NCBI RefSeq assembly: GCF_000003195.3
Contig: NC_012875.2
Location: 14,370,512-14,434,511, forward strand
Direction of reading: 5' to 3'
Source of the DNA: Sorghum bicolor
Lineage: Eukaryota > Streptophyta > Magnoliopsida > Poales > Poaceae
DNA: 64,000 nucleotides
Shown: one piece after another, positions 20,410 to 31,997 of the stretch
Position numbering within the stretch: the stretch's first letter is position 1
Layout of the letters: each line of letters opens with the position of its first letter
The notes under the pieces: generated by a model
Database searches by the model: none
What the model was told of the DNA's origin: nothing
The model's input: the letters and a program-made list of their open reading frames with translations, nothing else
Position numbers and translations under genes: made by a program

Positions 20410-22842
20410 ATGGCGAACAAATCAATCTATGAGTTCTCAGCTCCCACTACGGACAACATCAGTACTGGACCTGCTGCATAGATCGATGGCAAATTTGAGC
20501 TTAAGCCTGGACTTATCAACATGGTGCAATCCAACCAGTTCTCTGGGAAGGCACACGAAGATGCTAGTGCTCATCTCCAACACTTCCTAGAGATTTGCAG
20601 CACATTCACCATATCAGGAGTCCCCAGAGATGTTATACTACTTCGCCTCTTCCCATTCTCACTGTTGGGGAGAGTGAAGCAGTGGTTCTATGCTACAAAG
20701 GAGAAGAATACTACGTGGGCACTCTGCTCCACGAACTTTCTGGCTAAGTTCTTTCCCATGGGCAAGACCAATGCTCTCCATGGGAAGATTACAAGTTTTC
20801 AGCAACAACATGATGAATCTGTTCTAGAAGCATGGGAACGCTTCCAAGACTACATCCTAGAATGTCCCCATCATGGAATGGAGAGCTGGCTACTGATGCA
20901 GATGTTTTATCATGGGCTTGGCAACAGTACCCGAGAGACCATGGATGCTACAGCTGGAGGAGCATTCCTATCACTCACCATACCACAACCCACAGCTCTT
21001 GTGGAGAAGATGGCGTCCAACCAAGGCTAGAATGAAGAGAGGACCCAGACACGCAAGAGAGGTGGAGGTATGCACCAGCTCAAGGAGGTAGACATGTTGT
21101 CTGCTAAGCTAGACCTGCTCATGAATAAGCTCGATGATAGAGCTGGAGATAAGAAAGAAGTCATGCACATCTACGACTCTCACATGACTTGTGAGGAATG
21201 TAGAGATACTGGACACTCAGGCAATCACTGCCCTGAGATGCTTGAGGATGTGAACTACATCAACAACAACAACTACTACTACTACAACCGTCCTCAACAA
21301 AATCATGGTTGGAATCAACAGAGGCCTAACTACTCAGCTAATTATCAAGGTAACAATTCTTACAATTATAATAATAATTTTCCACCTCTGAGAGAGTTAG
21401 TGTCTAATCAAGGAAGGCTAATGGATAACCTATCTAAGAAATTGGCATCTAATGATAAAATGTTAGAAAATATAAATAATAGAATGGATAATTTCTCTAC
21501 TGCCATCAAGAATCAAATTAGCTTTAATAAAATGATTGAATCTCAATTAAATCAAATAGCTGTTGTTGTTCCTGCTACTAACCCCGGTATACCATCACAA
21601 CTGGAAGGATTAGAATCTGCAAATCTTGTAGACATGTTTGATGCAGGTAACTACTGGAGTAACCCCGTCACTGAAGTTACTACTGACCTTCTGCCGGTCA
21701 AGAGAGGCGATCCAGGACGCCCCGTCATCCCGATCTCCATCGGCATGGTGGACTTCCCAGAAGCACTCTGTGACTTTGGCTCCAGCATCAACATTATGAC
21801 CAGGGTACTCTATGAAAAACTCTTTACATATCCTTTATTAGAAACAACCATGTGTTTGCAGCTTGCAGATCGGACGCTAAGTTTCCTAAAGGGAATATTG
21901 AAGAACCTCTGCGCCCGAGTTGGTACCTTCTACGCCCCAGCAAACTTCGTGGTGATAGAGACCGGTAATGATGAGAGGGCACCCATCATCTTAGGGAGGC
22001 CATTCCTAAACACCTCGGGAGCTGTCATCTATGCTAGTGCTGCCAAGATCAGTTTCTACATCAAAGGGAGGAAGGAGACGTTTTCCTTCAAGAACAAGAC
22101 TACACAAATCCCAGAGCAATCCCGATAAGAACCAAGGAAGAAGACCAACAGGTGGAACAGGAACAAGCAAGTGTGGACCAAGAAAGACGACCCAGGTATG
22201 CCAAGCGTCTATTGCTCCATCAATGGATACAACTTCTACAAGACATTTTGTGACACCGCATCGAGCGTCAATATAATGGCCGCAGTCACCTATCGGCTCT
22301 TGTTCGGAACCATGCCCTTAAAATCAACATACATGCAGCTCCAGATGGCAAATCAGACATTCCAAAAGGTTGAAGGTATAGCAACTGATGTCCCTGTCAA
22401 AATAGACGATCATTTTGTCCATACAGACTTTTAGGTTATTGACATGGGAGAAGATGAGTACAATCCACCCATCATTCTTGGGAGACCGTTCCTCAGCACT
22501 GTTAAAGCAATCATCTACATTGGAACTGGAGAAGTCCATATGCACTTCCCCTCGGAGAAGGTACGCCGCTATTTTACTGACCCTAACTATATAGTTGAAG
22601 ACTCTAAGCAGGTCAGGACAAGAAGAAGACGACGCAACCGCAACTAGAGGGAAATCATCAAGGACGGATGGGTAGACTATGAAGAAGAAGTTGTAAGGTC
22701 TGAAGACATACAGCTTGAACAGAATTATCCAGTGGAGACCGTAGCACCGAGTCAGGTGTGGAAAGAGAAGATAACTATACACGAAGAGGAGGCGCCGCCG
22801 GAACCACCGACTACGCCATCCAACGAATGCCAGGACAATTGA
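20410..22842 (+). pseudogene. Athila-type gag with two protease-like domains; nonsense-only decay
   Basis: Gag packages the element RNA and the protease matures it. One frame runs from ATG 20410 (MANKSIYEFSAP) to 22842 (about 811 codons), broken only by stops at 20479, 21028, 22126, 22432 and 22645, all TAG or TAA, with no frameshift. A gag domain spans about 20521-20960 (LLRLFPFSLLGRVKQWFY). A classical CX2CX4HX4C knuckle (CEECRDTGHSGNHC) lies near 21189. An Asn/Tyr-rich stretch follows. The first protease-like domain has ALCDFGSSINIM near 21760 and PIILGRPFL near 21985. A second, diverged one has FCDTASSVNIM near 22240 and PPIILGRPFLST near 22465. No RT, RNase H or integrase follows, so the copy is non-autonomous. 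Five of five stops are one C-to-T change away from CAG/CAA, which fits loss by cytosine deamination. Confidence 0.85.
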
Positions 22843-23946
22843 GAAAACGGAGAGTCCCGTTCGGAGGACTTAAAAACACCGAACGCCTTGCCAAGAGGTA
22901 AACTTGGTAGTTATCTTTTTCCTTTCAATTATTTAAAATAGTTTGCTTAGTTAATCATGTTCGTACTATCCTAAAAAGAAAATAAAAATGTTAAAAAATA
23001 GTAAGCCCCATGTGAGTATACGAGTGGCATAAAATCCATAAGTACATTCACTGTGGTGGCATAAAAATAAAATAAATAATTTTTTTCTCCTCTATAAAAT
23101 GAAAATATAAAAATAGAGAGTAATATTTATTGAGGAGGCTCAACATGATAAAGGCTAGATATTTATGCTAACACCTAATCAGTTCCACAAAGTTGTCTAT
23201 TTGAGCTCCACAGAATTCAAAAATCAAGAAGACTAGCAGACGGAGGACATCCTAATCGCTGTCAAGGTACTGCCGACTTTCAAATACACCTCTGCCACCT
23301 CCTAGCTACATGAGGAGAAATTACGTCAAAATTCAGCTTGGGGGAGAGCACCCCCATTTATCCCGCTAAGTATTTCTATCTACATTTATATATTATATTA
23401 AAATAAAAATATACATAACTATGAAAAACCAAATAAAAATTTTGTGCTATTATATATATATATATATATCTTTTGCTTAGTGTGTTTAATAAATAAATAA
23501 AGTGGCTATGCTAAACTAAATCTTAATAAAACTCTAGCATGGATATGATGAATAGTTGCTCTGCCTAATTTTCAAATTTGAAGTTCTCTCTCTAGTTTAG
23601 ACATAACTGTTATAATTTAAAGCTTGCTCTAAACCTGAACTTGTGGGAAGAGAACTTGATCAAAAGTCTAGGTTGTTAACAGATCTGATTTGGAAAGGTT
23701 GAGCTGCTGTTTATCTGTTCCTAGAGATGCTAGAAATCTGGAGAATTTTATCTTTAAAATTCTTTAAAATATCACATGATGAGTTCCTGTATGATGAGAA
23801 TTTAAATTCCTACCACAGCCATATATACATGCTTGCTAGACTTTGAACCACATATTTACTTTTTATTGCTTATAAGCATTAAGTGTGGTCAAGCTGTGTA
23901 GACCCTTAGGAGCTTGTCATGTGGTTAAATCAAGATTCACTTGCAC
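22843..23946 (+). mobile_element. Non-coding 3' part of plus-strand Athila-type element, truncated
   Basis: No protein recognised. A polypurine-like AGCTTGGGGGAG lies at 23335-23346 and a (TA)n run at about 23451-23469. 23470-23946 is related, inverted, to 16340-16830. The element is cut at 23946 by element X, and its 3' LTR is not in view. Confidence 0.7.
23942..23946. repeat. Left flank of element X, probable target duplication TGCAC
   Basis: TGCAC precedes the X LTR. The right-hand copy would lie beyond the window, so this cannot be confirmed here. Confidence 0.4.
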
Positions 23947-24832
23947 TATAACATCCCGGATTTTTATGAAAACCAAAAATATGAGCTTTTTAAAATTTTT
24001 CCTGTAACCGTGAGAAGCATATAGTTTTTAGATCTAACTCGATCCTAACCCACTAACAAATCGTCGCATACATATAGAATTGGTTGTAGGCGAGTGCTCT
24101 TGTTCGTGAGTCGTCTTGAGTTGGGTTTTGTTTAGGGTTTTATGTTTCGTTTTGAGTGCACAAATCCGTAGCGAAGTCTTTTTGAATCTCTGTTGAGCCT
24201 ATCTCAAAGGCGAAGCGAATCCCTTCTCAACCTTTTCGTTGGAGTACGCCTCAAACTCCTTTGGGTCCTTTTTGATCGATTCCCAAAATTCCCTTCTCAA
24301 ACCGCCTTCCTCGTTGATCTCATTTCAAATATCCACTGGTAAATCATATTAAATTTGTGACAACTCATCTCAATTTCTTTTTCCTTTCTCTCCCAATCAT
24401 TTTAGCAAATGGGAAAAACCTTCATCCATTTTGCTCCCAAAAAAAAAGAAATGGAAAATCCTCTCTCCTTCTCTCTTATTTTTCTCTCCTTTCTCCCCCA
24501 CGTGCATGCCCATCCAGGCCTCCTAGCGCCCCCATCCCTGGCCCATTAGCGTGGACAGCAGCACCGGTCAGCCCAGCTCTGCCTCCCTCCCCCTCTGGCC
24601 CAAGCCGCGACGCCCCAGCCCAACTCGCGCAGGCCCTCTAGGCCACGCTGCGCGCGAGCTCCCCCTAACCCTAGCGCATGCCCAGCTCCCTCCCAGGAGC
24701 AGCCGCCGCCCGCCTGCTGGGGAGCGCCAGCGCCCCGACGCCCGTGCCGCTGCTGGATGTGCTCCATGCGTCCCTAGGTGGGCGCGGACGCCAAGGATGG
24801 CCGCAGCGTCCCTGGAGCCCTAGTCCACGCCC

Positions 24833-24839
24833 TTAAATA
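24833..24839 (+). promoter_or_regulatory. Putative TATA box of X LTR
   Basis: TTAAATA in CGCCCTTAAATAGCAGCAGC, also at 55100-55106 in the 3' LTR, followed by a 5'-leader-like CT/GC-rich sequence. Confidence 0.55.
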
Positions 24840-25661
24840 GCAGCAGCAGCCGCTCGCCCTTCTTCTTCCCCACGACGCCGCCGCCCTCCCCTTCTCCTTT
24901 GCTCGCCAAGCAGTGCCGCCGCCGTATCAACCTCGCCCGTGCCTCGGCCACGCCCCGGAGCTTCGCCATGCCACCGAGGCCGCGGCGTCCTCCGCGACCG
25001 CGACGTCCCGCGGACTCGCGACCACAGACGGCCACACGGACGCCACCGCCGCACCGGAGCCGCCCGCCGCGCCAAGCACCTCGACCCCGACCTCGCCCTG
25101 CGCACCTGCACCTCTGAGCTCGGTCACGCCGTGACGCCGTCGATCGCCACCACGATGTCGCCCGCAACTGCGTTGCCCGAGCACCTCGTCCACGGCCCCG
25201 TCCTCGCCTTCGAGCCATGCCCCGTCTCCATCGACGCGGCATGCCGAGCCTCTGCCGCACCGAGCTCGTGGTCCAAGCCGGCACCTTGGGCACCGACCTC
25301 GCCCAGGAGCCCGCGGCGTCCCTATCCTTGCCACGGTCACCGCGTCGAGCTCCTGTGCACGTCCTCGCCGACCCCGCCCCGGAGCACGATGCCGCGACGT
25401 CGCACGGACTCACGACCGGCAACGCCCATGCTCCGAGTTCCCAGGCCGACGCGCTCACCTCGGCATCAGCCGCGGCCACGACCACGGCCGGTCGCGCGGA
25501 CACCACAGCACCGACGCCGAGCCCCCACTATCGTCGAGCACCGAGCAGGAGCTTCACCAAGCCTCGACCCCGACCGCACCGGGGTAGACAGCGAGCGACG
25601 CGACGCCGCACGTCCTCGTCAAGACTCCGCCGAGCCCCGTCTTCGACCACCGCGAGCACGG

Positions 25662-25664
25662 CAC
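25662..25664. repeat. Target-site duplication CAC of CACTA element (left)
   Basis: The uninterrupted copy at about 55930 reads GGCACCCCAGAG. Here GGCAC is followed by the CACTA terminus, and CACCCCGGAG resumes at 35532. Confidence 0.93.
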
Positions 25665-25690
25665 CACTACTAAATTTTGACCCTATTGCA
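25665..25690. repeat. Left terminal inverted repeat of CACTA element
   Basis: 26 bp beginning CACTACTAAATTTTGACCCT, identical to the reverse complement of 35506-35531. Confidence 0.95.
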
Positions 25691-25724
25691 CCAGCCAATT
25701 TTTGATGTTATATGTCTAAAATAG

Positions 25725-26215
25725 ATGCAATAGTTTGGTGTCGCATCAATTTCTCGTTCGATGCTGGCGGATGCAATAAGTCTTGATGCAATTGCCTATT
25801 GCATCGGTTACTTGTGGTTGATGCGAGAGGCAGCTATTGCATCGTCCATCCGTTGTCTATTGCATCAAAATGGAGAGATGCAATAGACTATTGCATCAAT
25901 ATCTTGTTGATGCAATACATCTATTGCAACGACTATCGTTCGATGCAATTGACTATATTGCATCCATATTAGGTTCGATGCTATATAATCTATTGCATCA
26001 CCATTTTGATGCGATGCAAGAAGTTCTATTGCATCACCATTTTGGTTAAATGCAATATGAACTATTGCATCGACGTTATGTTCAATGCAATTCGAACTGT
26101 TGCATCGATATGAGGTTGGATGCAATACGAACTATTGCATCGACATGAGGTTGGATGCAATACGAACTATTGCATCGACATGAGTTTAGGACAACCAATT
26201 ATTGCATCAAATTCA
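25725..26215. repeat. Left subterminal repeat array (TATTGCATC / GATGCAATA)
   Basis: More than twenty copies of a 9-10 bp motif in both orientations within 500 bp, often as head-to-head pairs such as GATGCAATAGACTATTGCATC. A tandem unit around CTATTGCATCGACATGAG is repeated near 26130-26190. By analogy with En/Spm these are candidate binding sites for the element's own TNPA-like protein. Confidence 0.9.
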
Positions 26216-26764
26216 TCACATAGAAATTCATAAAATTACAAAATTTAATGGCACAAAAAGTCAATCATATTAATAACTTGGATCATAAGCATTCAATAGT
26301 TTGTACAATGTAAGGAAGTCTAATGCCTTCCTATTTCCAAATAGGTAATTGCAAGGCTAAACTGCATTACAAACCACTAACTTATGCTACAAATAAGCAA
26401 TCATAAACAACAAAAAACATGTCTCTTAGCACAGATAAATATGACATCTTCCTTGTTGCACAATATTTGATTCATTTCAGCTTGGCAAGACTCAAGGTTG
26501 ATCTTCCTGAAAAAGGCAAAATGACATACATTAGTATACATAGTTGATCACATAGATGCAATCAAACAAATACAACACATGATAGACAACAATATTTTTC
26601 GGTTTAACAAATAGAATGGATACTAAAGCCAAAGCATAAACATATAAGGCATGAACTCTTTATTGCTCGTGTTAGGTGAACAAACATATATGTATAAGTG
26701 AACAAAGTTTATGTTAATAAATGGACCACAACTTAAAATGACACCTCATTGCTCATACCTTTCC

Positions 26765-29700
26765 TCATTTCTTTCTGAAATTTTGCTTTTTATTTGCAGC
26801 AGTATTCCTAAGTGTTTGTGCTGAAATAAATGTCACTGTCTCATTACTATCTTTATCTTTTTCACCTGCGAAAAGTGATTTGTTGACATGGCTGCGAGTG
26901 AGGCGACTAGTAGGTTGGATATTGTTCTGTTTGCTCAACAATACATTGTCTGCTATATTCTGTAAGAACCAAAAGATTTGAAGGAGCAATTAGCACTTAA
27001 CAATTCTAAGAATCTATTCAACTGCACCTTAAAATTTTGAAGCATATTACCTTTTGCACATGTTCTGCTCCTTGGATGGGAGTGGGAACAACAGCAGGTT
27101 CATCAAGTGTGGACAGGGCTAAACGCTAAACGGTAAACAGTCGGTCACCCTTCGTTTAGCGTTTAAACTGTTTAGACGGTGTTTAAACGGATTAAAACGG
27201 TCTAAACGGTTTTACACAATATTACAAAAATGTGCATATTTTTTAATGTAAAATCAATCATTCTATCATTTATACATATTTATGCAACTAAAATCCATTT
27301 ATTTTATTATGTATATATGTTTATGCATGTTAGAATAATTAAATATACATATTTATGCATATAACAAATCAATTTTATATATTTATAAATATAATAAATT
27401 TAAGTATACAAATTGTTAATATAAAATTCAACTAGATTCATCTGGTGTTTGCCTAAACGGCCGTTTAAACAGCCGTTTACAACCGTTTCGTGTAGGCCGT
27501 TTAGACCGTTTTCCCCGTTTTTTGACCGTTTAAACGGTCAACCGTTTAATTTCCCGTTTACCCCCTAAACAAAACAGTTTGCCACCGTTTACCGTTTAAT
27601 GACCGTTTAATCGGCCGTTTAGGCCGTTTAGGCGAACACTGGGACAGGGTAGATTTTGTACCAGCCTTCATATTTAAAAAAAAGATTCACACATTTTATC
27701 AGATTAAATGTAGGTGTCCATTTCATTGCAGTTTGCATTTGTCAAGAAATAATACCTGTGCTAAATCTGCACCTTCATTTCCACTAACCATATTTTCAAT
27801 ACCAGTAGCATTAGTTGTCAATTCTGAAGGATTAGTGGCTGCTTCTACAGGCTGAGGAACTGTTGTGGTTGGTGCAACATTCTTGCTTGGAGTTATAAGG
27901 AGAAACATTAGCAATCAAGCTTTAGTAAAATCAAAGATGTTGGAAACAATTAAGAAGTAGAATTATTACCAAAGGCAGTGCTTGATTTTGTTGTTTGATT
28001 AGTGAAAAAAGCTCTTGCCTTAGTTCTTCTCTAATCTTGCTAGTTGTACTCTCCAGTTGATGTTGCAGCTGCTCAATTTGTTCCTTGTCTTTCACTCTCT
28101 CAGCGGCTTGAACGGTAAGCTGTTCTTTTAAGCTATCTACCTCAGCTTGCATCTCACTATTCTTCTGTTGGGCTGCTGCTGCTAATGCAGATGCACGAGT
28201 TTGCACTTCAATTTGTTCATTCATAAGTTGGCTTCGGGTCGGATACTTTGCCAAGTATCCATGTCCAGGACCTTTTTTGCTCTTGCATCCAGTGGTTTCC
28301 TTGTAGGTTTCATGAAGAATACGCCTTTCTTGTTCTTTCGAAATCACAGAAGCTTCCAACTCAATTCTCTCTGTCATTTTAGAGAAGGCGCTTTCCTAAA
28401 TTTAAGAACACAATTAGTCTTTTCAACTTTAGCAAAGTAACAACAACAGTTCTAGTTGAAGTATGAAAATAATTAGGTAAAATGGATACTTTGGAAATCA
28501 AACTGTATAGGTTAGATTCATGTACTGATTACTTCCTCACAAATACATGTCCTTGTTAATCATGCAAATTTGATTACTAGCAAAGCATCTTGAGAGGTAA
28601 AAAGCAATGGACAGATGAAGCTAGCATTTTAGAGATATGTATGACATTGGAGATAAATTAATAAAACATGTTATGAGAACATACATCATTGGACACTCAG
28701 CTTTCCGAGTAGTGCAGTTCTATTCTTTCTCACTTTAATGAACATAACTACATAAAGCATCTAACATAAGCAACTTACTTTCCAGCATGTTCCCAGAAAT
28801 CTGGTCATGCAACAGCTATACAGAAAATAAATCATATCCGGAGATATATAAGTCCGAATGACTTGCAAGAGGACATCCTGAAAAGCTTGTACAATTCCCA
28901 AGATTTAATGTTCAGACATAAGAGCCTGATTCAAAACTTAAGTCCTTCGAAATATCAAAATTACAGAAACTACTCTGCTGAAACAGAGAGCACCCAAAAG
29001 CTGAGAACTAACATCAAACAGCTATAACTATGAAACCACTAGGCCAAATGACCTCAAATTTGAACAGCAGCTAGATATTATCTTCGACTTTAGTATTCAT
29101 AAGTTTCCCAGGAAACCATCTTAGTAAGGTGAACTTCTCTAAGTCCTCAGGTCTGTCCAGATGGGACCAACATCTCACTTGAAGAATTAACAACGTTCCA
29201 AATTTACAATTGGACCATACCAACCATATCATGGCAAATTACATAACTCATAGAAACTAGAAAATATGATGGCCATCATAAAATAAAATTATTTGATGCT
29301 TTTCTCAATTTTATTAGATACAAGGGTGCATAAAAGACCATATACAAGACTTGCATAGAAAATTCTACGAATATTACAGTAGCTACCATATGCTATCAGG
29401 AGACCACATAAAAAGTTTGGAAGCACTTACATATATTTCCTTAGCAGCATCAGAAGACCATCGGCCCTCCTTGGTGCGTGTACTCCTCCAAAATATCAAA
29501 CCATCTGGCTCTTCACCAGTCTCTAGGTTTCTCTAACATGTGAAAATTGAACATTGTTACTGTTTAAATAAAAGAACAAGATTAGGTTCCATTTCATTAC
29601 CTGCTCATAACTAACTTGTGAATAAGGTTTTGGTCCTGTAAGATGTATTGTCTGCCGATGCTGGGAATTGCTAGAGTTTTTGGTGCTTATTTCCTAATAT

Positions 29701-30995
29701 AAACACAGATATGTTAGTAGCACTAAAAAAATACAGACAATAAACACTTATGTAAGAGGCGTCGAACCTAGAATTTGTCGGTCCCAAAATACAAGACCAA
29801 ATAATGCCACTCCACTGCAATATGGCAAATTTCTAACAATTTTGGGAACAAAAAGTATGAACATAATGAATGCATTATGGTCAGTACCTCAACCCAATAT
29901 GTAAATTGTTCTTTCAAAGTAGTGTTATAACATCATGTGTGCACTTATCCTATCTCTTCCCAGGAAACAAGCATACCCTAGTTGTATCACTTATTCTGAA
30001 GCCTAGAAAATATGGTTTAAGCAAAGAGTACTGATCCACTGTCATTGCTAACACAAATAAAAGCATAATCATTTTCTACAGAGCTTTATGGTGCCAATTT
30101 CATTCAATATGGTGATGACCGTAACATAACAGCAGATGTGAAATGCCCCATACACCTCCAGACCTTCTCTTTATTCAAAAAAAAAAACAGATATGCTACA
30201 AGCAGGACCCCAGAAACATCCATTATCCCAACATAGCAGATTATAAGTCAAGTAATATCTGATAGTGTGAATCTAAGTTGGATTATTTTTAGTTTATTTT
30301 ATTATTTTGTCCATATGTAGAAACGATAACATAACACTAATCTAACAAGAGAGTTTGATTCGAGTACAATTATAGACCAAAAATATGTAAGCAAAGCAAT
30401 GTCCAAGGCAAAACAATACTGCAAAATGACTACTTTGGTTCAGTTCTTTGTAGCCTGAAATGTTCAGTTTTAAACAACACAAGCAATTTGAACCCTCTTA
30501 TGACAGGGACAAAAATGACGGATAATATTTTTTAAAACAGAGTTCAATTAACTAATTACATGACCAACCAATTGATTAAGAGAAATTCTACAACACAGCA
30601 CATAAACTGCATATCGACAGGTACCTGCGTTGGTCATCTTTTTGCTTCTCCTGTCCATCTTGTCGACCATGAGGTGTGTCTATGAAACCTTCAGGGCTGG
30701 ACCGAGTGGAGAACCTCCTGCTGGACGGAGGAGATGCCGATCTCTTGGAGGGAGCAGACTGCAACTTCTTGGACGGAGGAGACTGCGACCTCCTCGTAGA
30801 CGGCCTCCGCGGAGGCGACGGTGAAGGCGACCTCCTTGTTGATGGCCTCCGCGGAGGCGACGGCGAAGGCGACCTCCTGGTACATGGCCTCAGTGGAGGC
30901 GACGGCGAAGGCGACCTCCTGGTACACGGCCTCCGCGGAGGCGGCGGCGACCTACCGGTAGTAGACGACGACTGCGCGCGTGCAGTCCTCTGCAT
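26765..30995 (-). CDS. TNPA-like plant transposase gene (Ptta/En/Spm family), multi-exon
   Basis: The TNPA-type protein of CACTA elements binds subterminal repeats and helps synapsis and excision. Exons on the minus strand are inferred from reading frames and GT-AG sites. They are 30995-30625 (donor CAG/GTACCT), 29693-29601, 29532-29431 (donor GTAAGT), 28395-27970, about 27885-27756, one around 27110-27051 (split by a MITE) and 26963-26765 (acceptor TTCTTACAG). Exon 1 is Pro/Arg/Ser-rich with four copies of a 14-residue repeat (RRPSTRRSPSPSPP). Exons 2-4 carry the family signature: IHLTGPKPYSQVSYEQ, LIFWRSTRTKEGRWSSDA, then RIELEASV, TGCKSKKGPGHGYLAKYPT and a coiled coil (EVDSLKEQLTVQAAERVKDK). 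The exon 7 product ends NKKQNFRKK. Gene structure needs cDNA support, and the MITE in exon 6 may inactivate it. Confidence 0.75.
27119..27641. mobile_element. hAT-like MITE with CCGTTTAAACGG arrays, inside an exon
   Basis: It is flanked by the 8-bp duplication GGACAGGG (27111-27118 and 27642-27649), the size expected for hAT elements. The right end reads CCTAAACGG-rich sequence ending GGCGAACACTG, a hAT-style terminus. The left end begins CTAAACGCTAAACGG, apparently missing the outermost bases. CCGTTT occurs 14 times between about 27461 and 27632, with reverse copies near the left end; the core is AT-rich. It splits a predicted exon of the TNPA-like gene. Confidence 0.72.
30787..30954 (-). 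repeat. 42-bp coding tandem repeat in TNPA-like exon 1
   Basis: About four copies of a 42-bp unit with core GCGGAGGCGACGGCGAAGGC, encoding the 14-residue Arg/Ser/Pro repeat. The copies differ by a few bases and keep the frame. Confidence 0.85.
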
Positions 30996-31334
30996 TGTGC
31001 CTCGGTGGAGGCGGCCTCCGAGGAGGCGGCAGCGGCGTGGCTCCTGTTCTATCGTGATGCGAACAACCGCTAGGTAGTAGGGGGGCGGCGGCTCTGTACG
31101 GTGATGCGAATTAGATTATTAGGAATATAAACCGTGTATTAGAGAGGGGAGAGTAATTAGCGGTCAAGGTTGTTTTCCGCGGGAGGATGGCGTGCGCAGT
31201 CTAAAATTTCGTAGTTTTGGTAATTGCGCGCTGAGTTTTGGTAATTTGGAGCGCCAGATTTCGCACACGTGATGAATTTTTGAGTGCCAACTTCCACGTA
31301 CGTCTCAGGTAAGACTCAATCTCACATATACGTA

Positions 31335-31577
31335 GGCCTTGTTTAGTTCCGAAAAGTGAAAAGTTTTCGGTACTGTAGTAATTTTGTTTGTTTGTGATAA
31401 ATATTATCCAATCATGGACTAACTAGGATCAAAAGATTCGTCTCGTGATTTACAGCTAAACTGTGTAATTAGTTTTTGTTTTCGTCTATATTTAATGTTT
31501 CATGCATGTGCCACAAGATTCGATGTGACGGGGAATCTTGAAAACTTTTTGGTTTTCAGGGTGTACTAAACAAGGCC
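31335..31577. mobile_element. MITE, GGCCTTGTTTAG terminal repeats (243 bp)
   Basis: Terminal inverted repeats are GGCCTTGTTTAGT and ACTAAACAAGGCC. The flanking 3-bp direct repeat is GTA (31332-31334, 31578-31580). Widespread grass MITE type; no coding capacity. A 3-bp duplication fits PIF/Harbinger-like elements, though GTA is not the canonical TWA. Confidence 0.82.
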
Positions 31578-31633
31578 GTAACTATTTCAATTTTCAAATA
31601 CATGCCGGCACAAGCTTTTCAATGGTTTTTTAA

Positions 31634-31975
31634 GGCCCTGTTTAGTTCTCCACCAAAAAAAAATTTTATCCATCCCATCAAATCTTTAGACACATTCATA
31701 GAACATTAAATGTAAATAAAAAAATAAACTTATTACACAGTTTGATTGAGAATCATAAGACGAATCTTTTAAGCCTAGTTTATGATTAGCCTTAAGTGCT
31801 ACAGTAACCTATATATGCTAATTATAGATTAATTATGCTTAATAGATTTGTCTTGCAGTTTCCAGATGACCTATGTAATTTGTTTTTTATTAGTTTCTAA
31901 AAACCCCTTCCGACATCCTTCCAACACATCCGATGTGACACCCAAAAATTTTTCATCTCCGATTTAAACAGGGCC
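31634..31975. mobile_element. Tourist-like MITE, GGCCCTGTTTA terminal repeats (342 bp)
   Basis: Terminal inverted repeats are GGCCCTGTTTA and TAAACAGGGCC, with the 3-bp duplication TAA on both sides (31631-31633, 31976-31978). This agrees with PIF/Harbinger (TWA target). Confidence 0.88.
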
Positions 31976-31997
31976 TAAACCCGGACAATTTTTGGCT

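Larger units (their letters stand above)
23947..25664 (+). repeat. 5' LTR of element X, segment 1
   Basis: It begins TATAACATCCC (TGTAACATCCC in the 3' LTR at 54215, so the terminal TG has mutated to TA) and matches 54215-55931 base by base with scattered changes. It holds a TATA-like TTAAATA (24833-24839) and a GC-rich stretch from about 24490 onward. Long open frames there on both strands (for example 24820-25506 minus) are a by-product of GC content. It is interrupted at 25665 by the CACTA element. Confidence 0.92.

Noticed and set aside
25725..26215. Regularly spaced short repeats resembling a CRISPR array
   Set aside because: Units occur in both orientations with irregular spacing next to CACTA termini in a plant genome; they are subterminal repeats.
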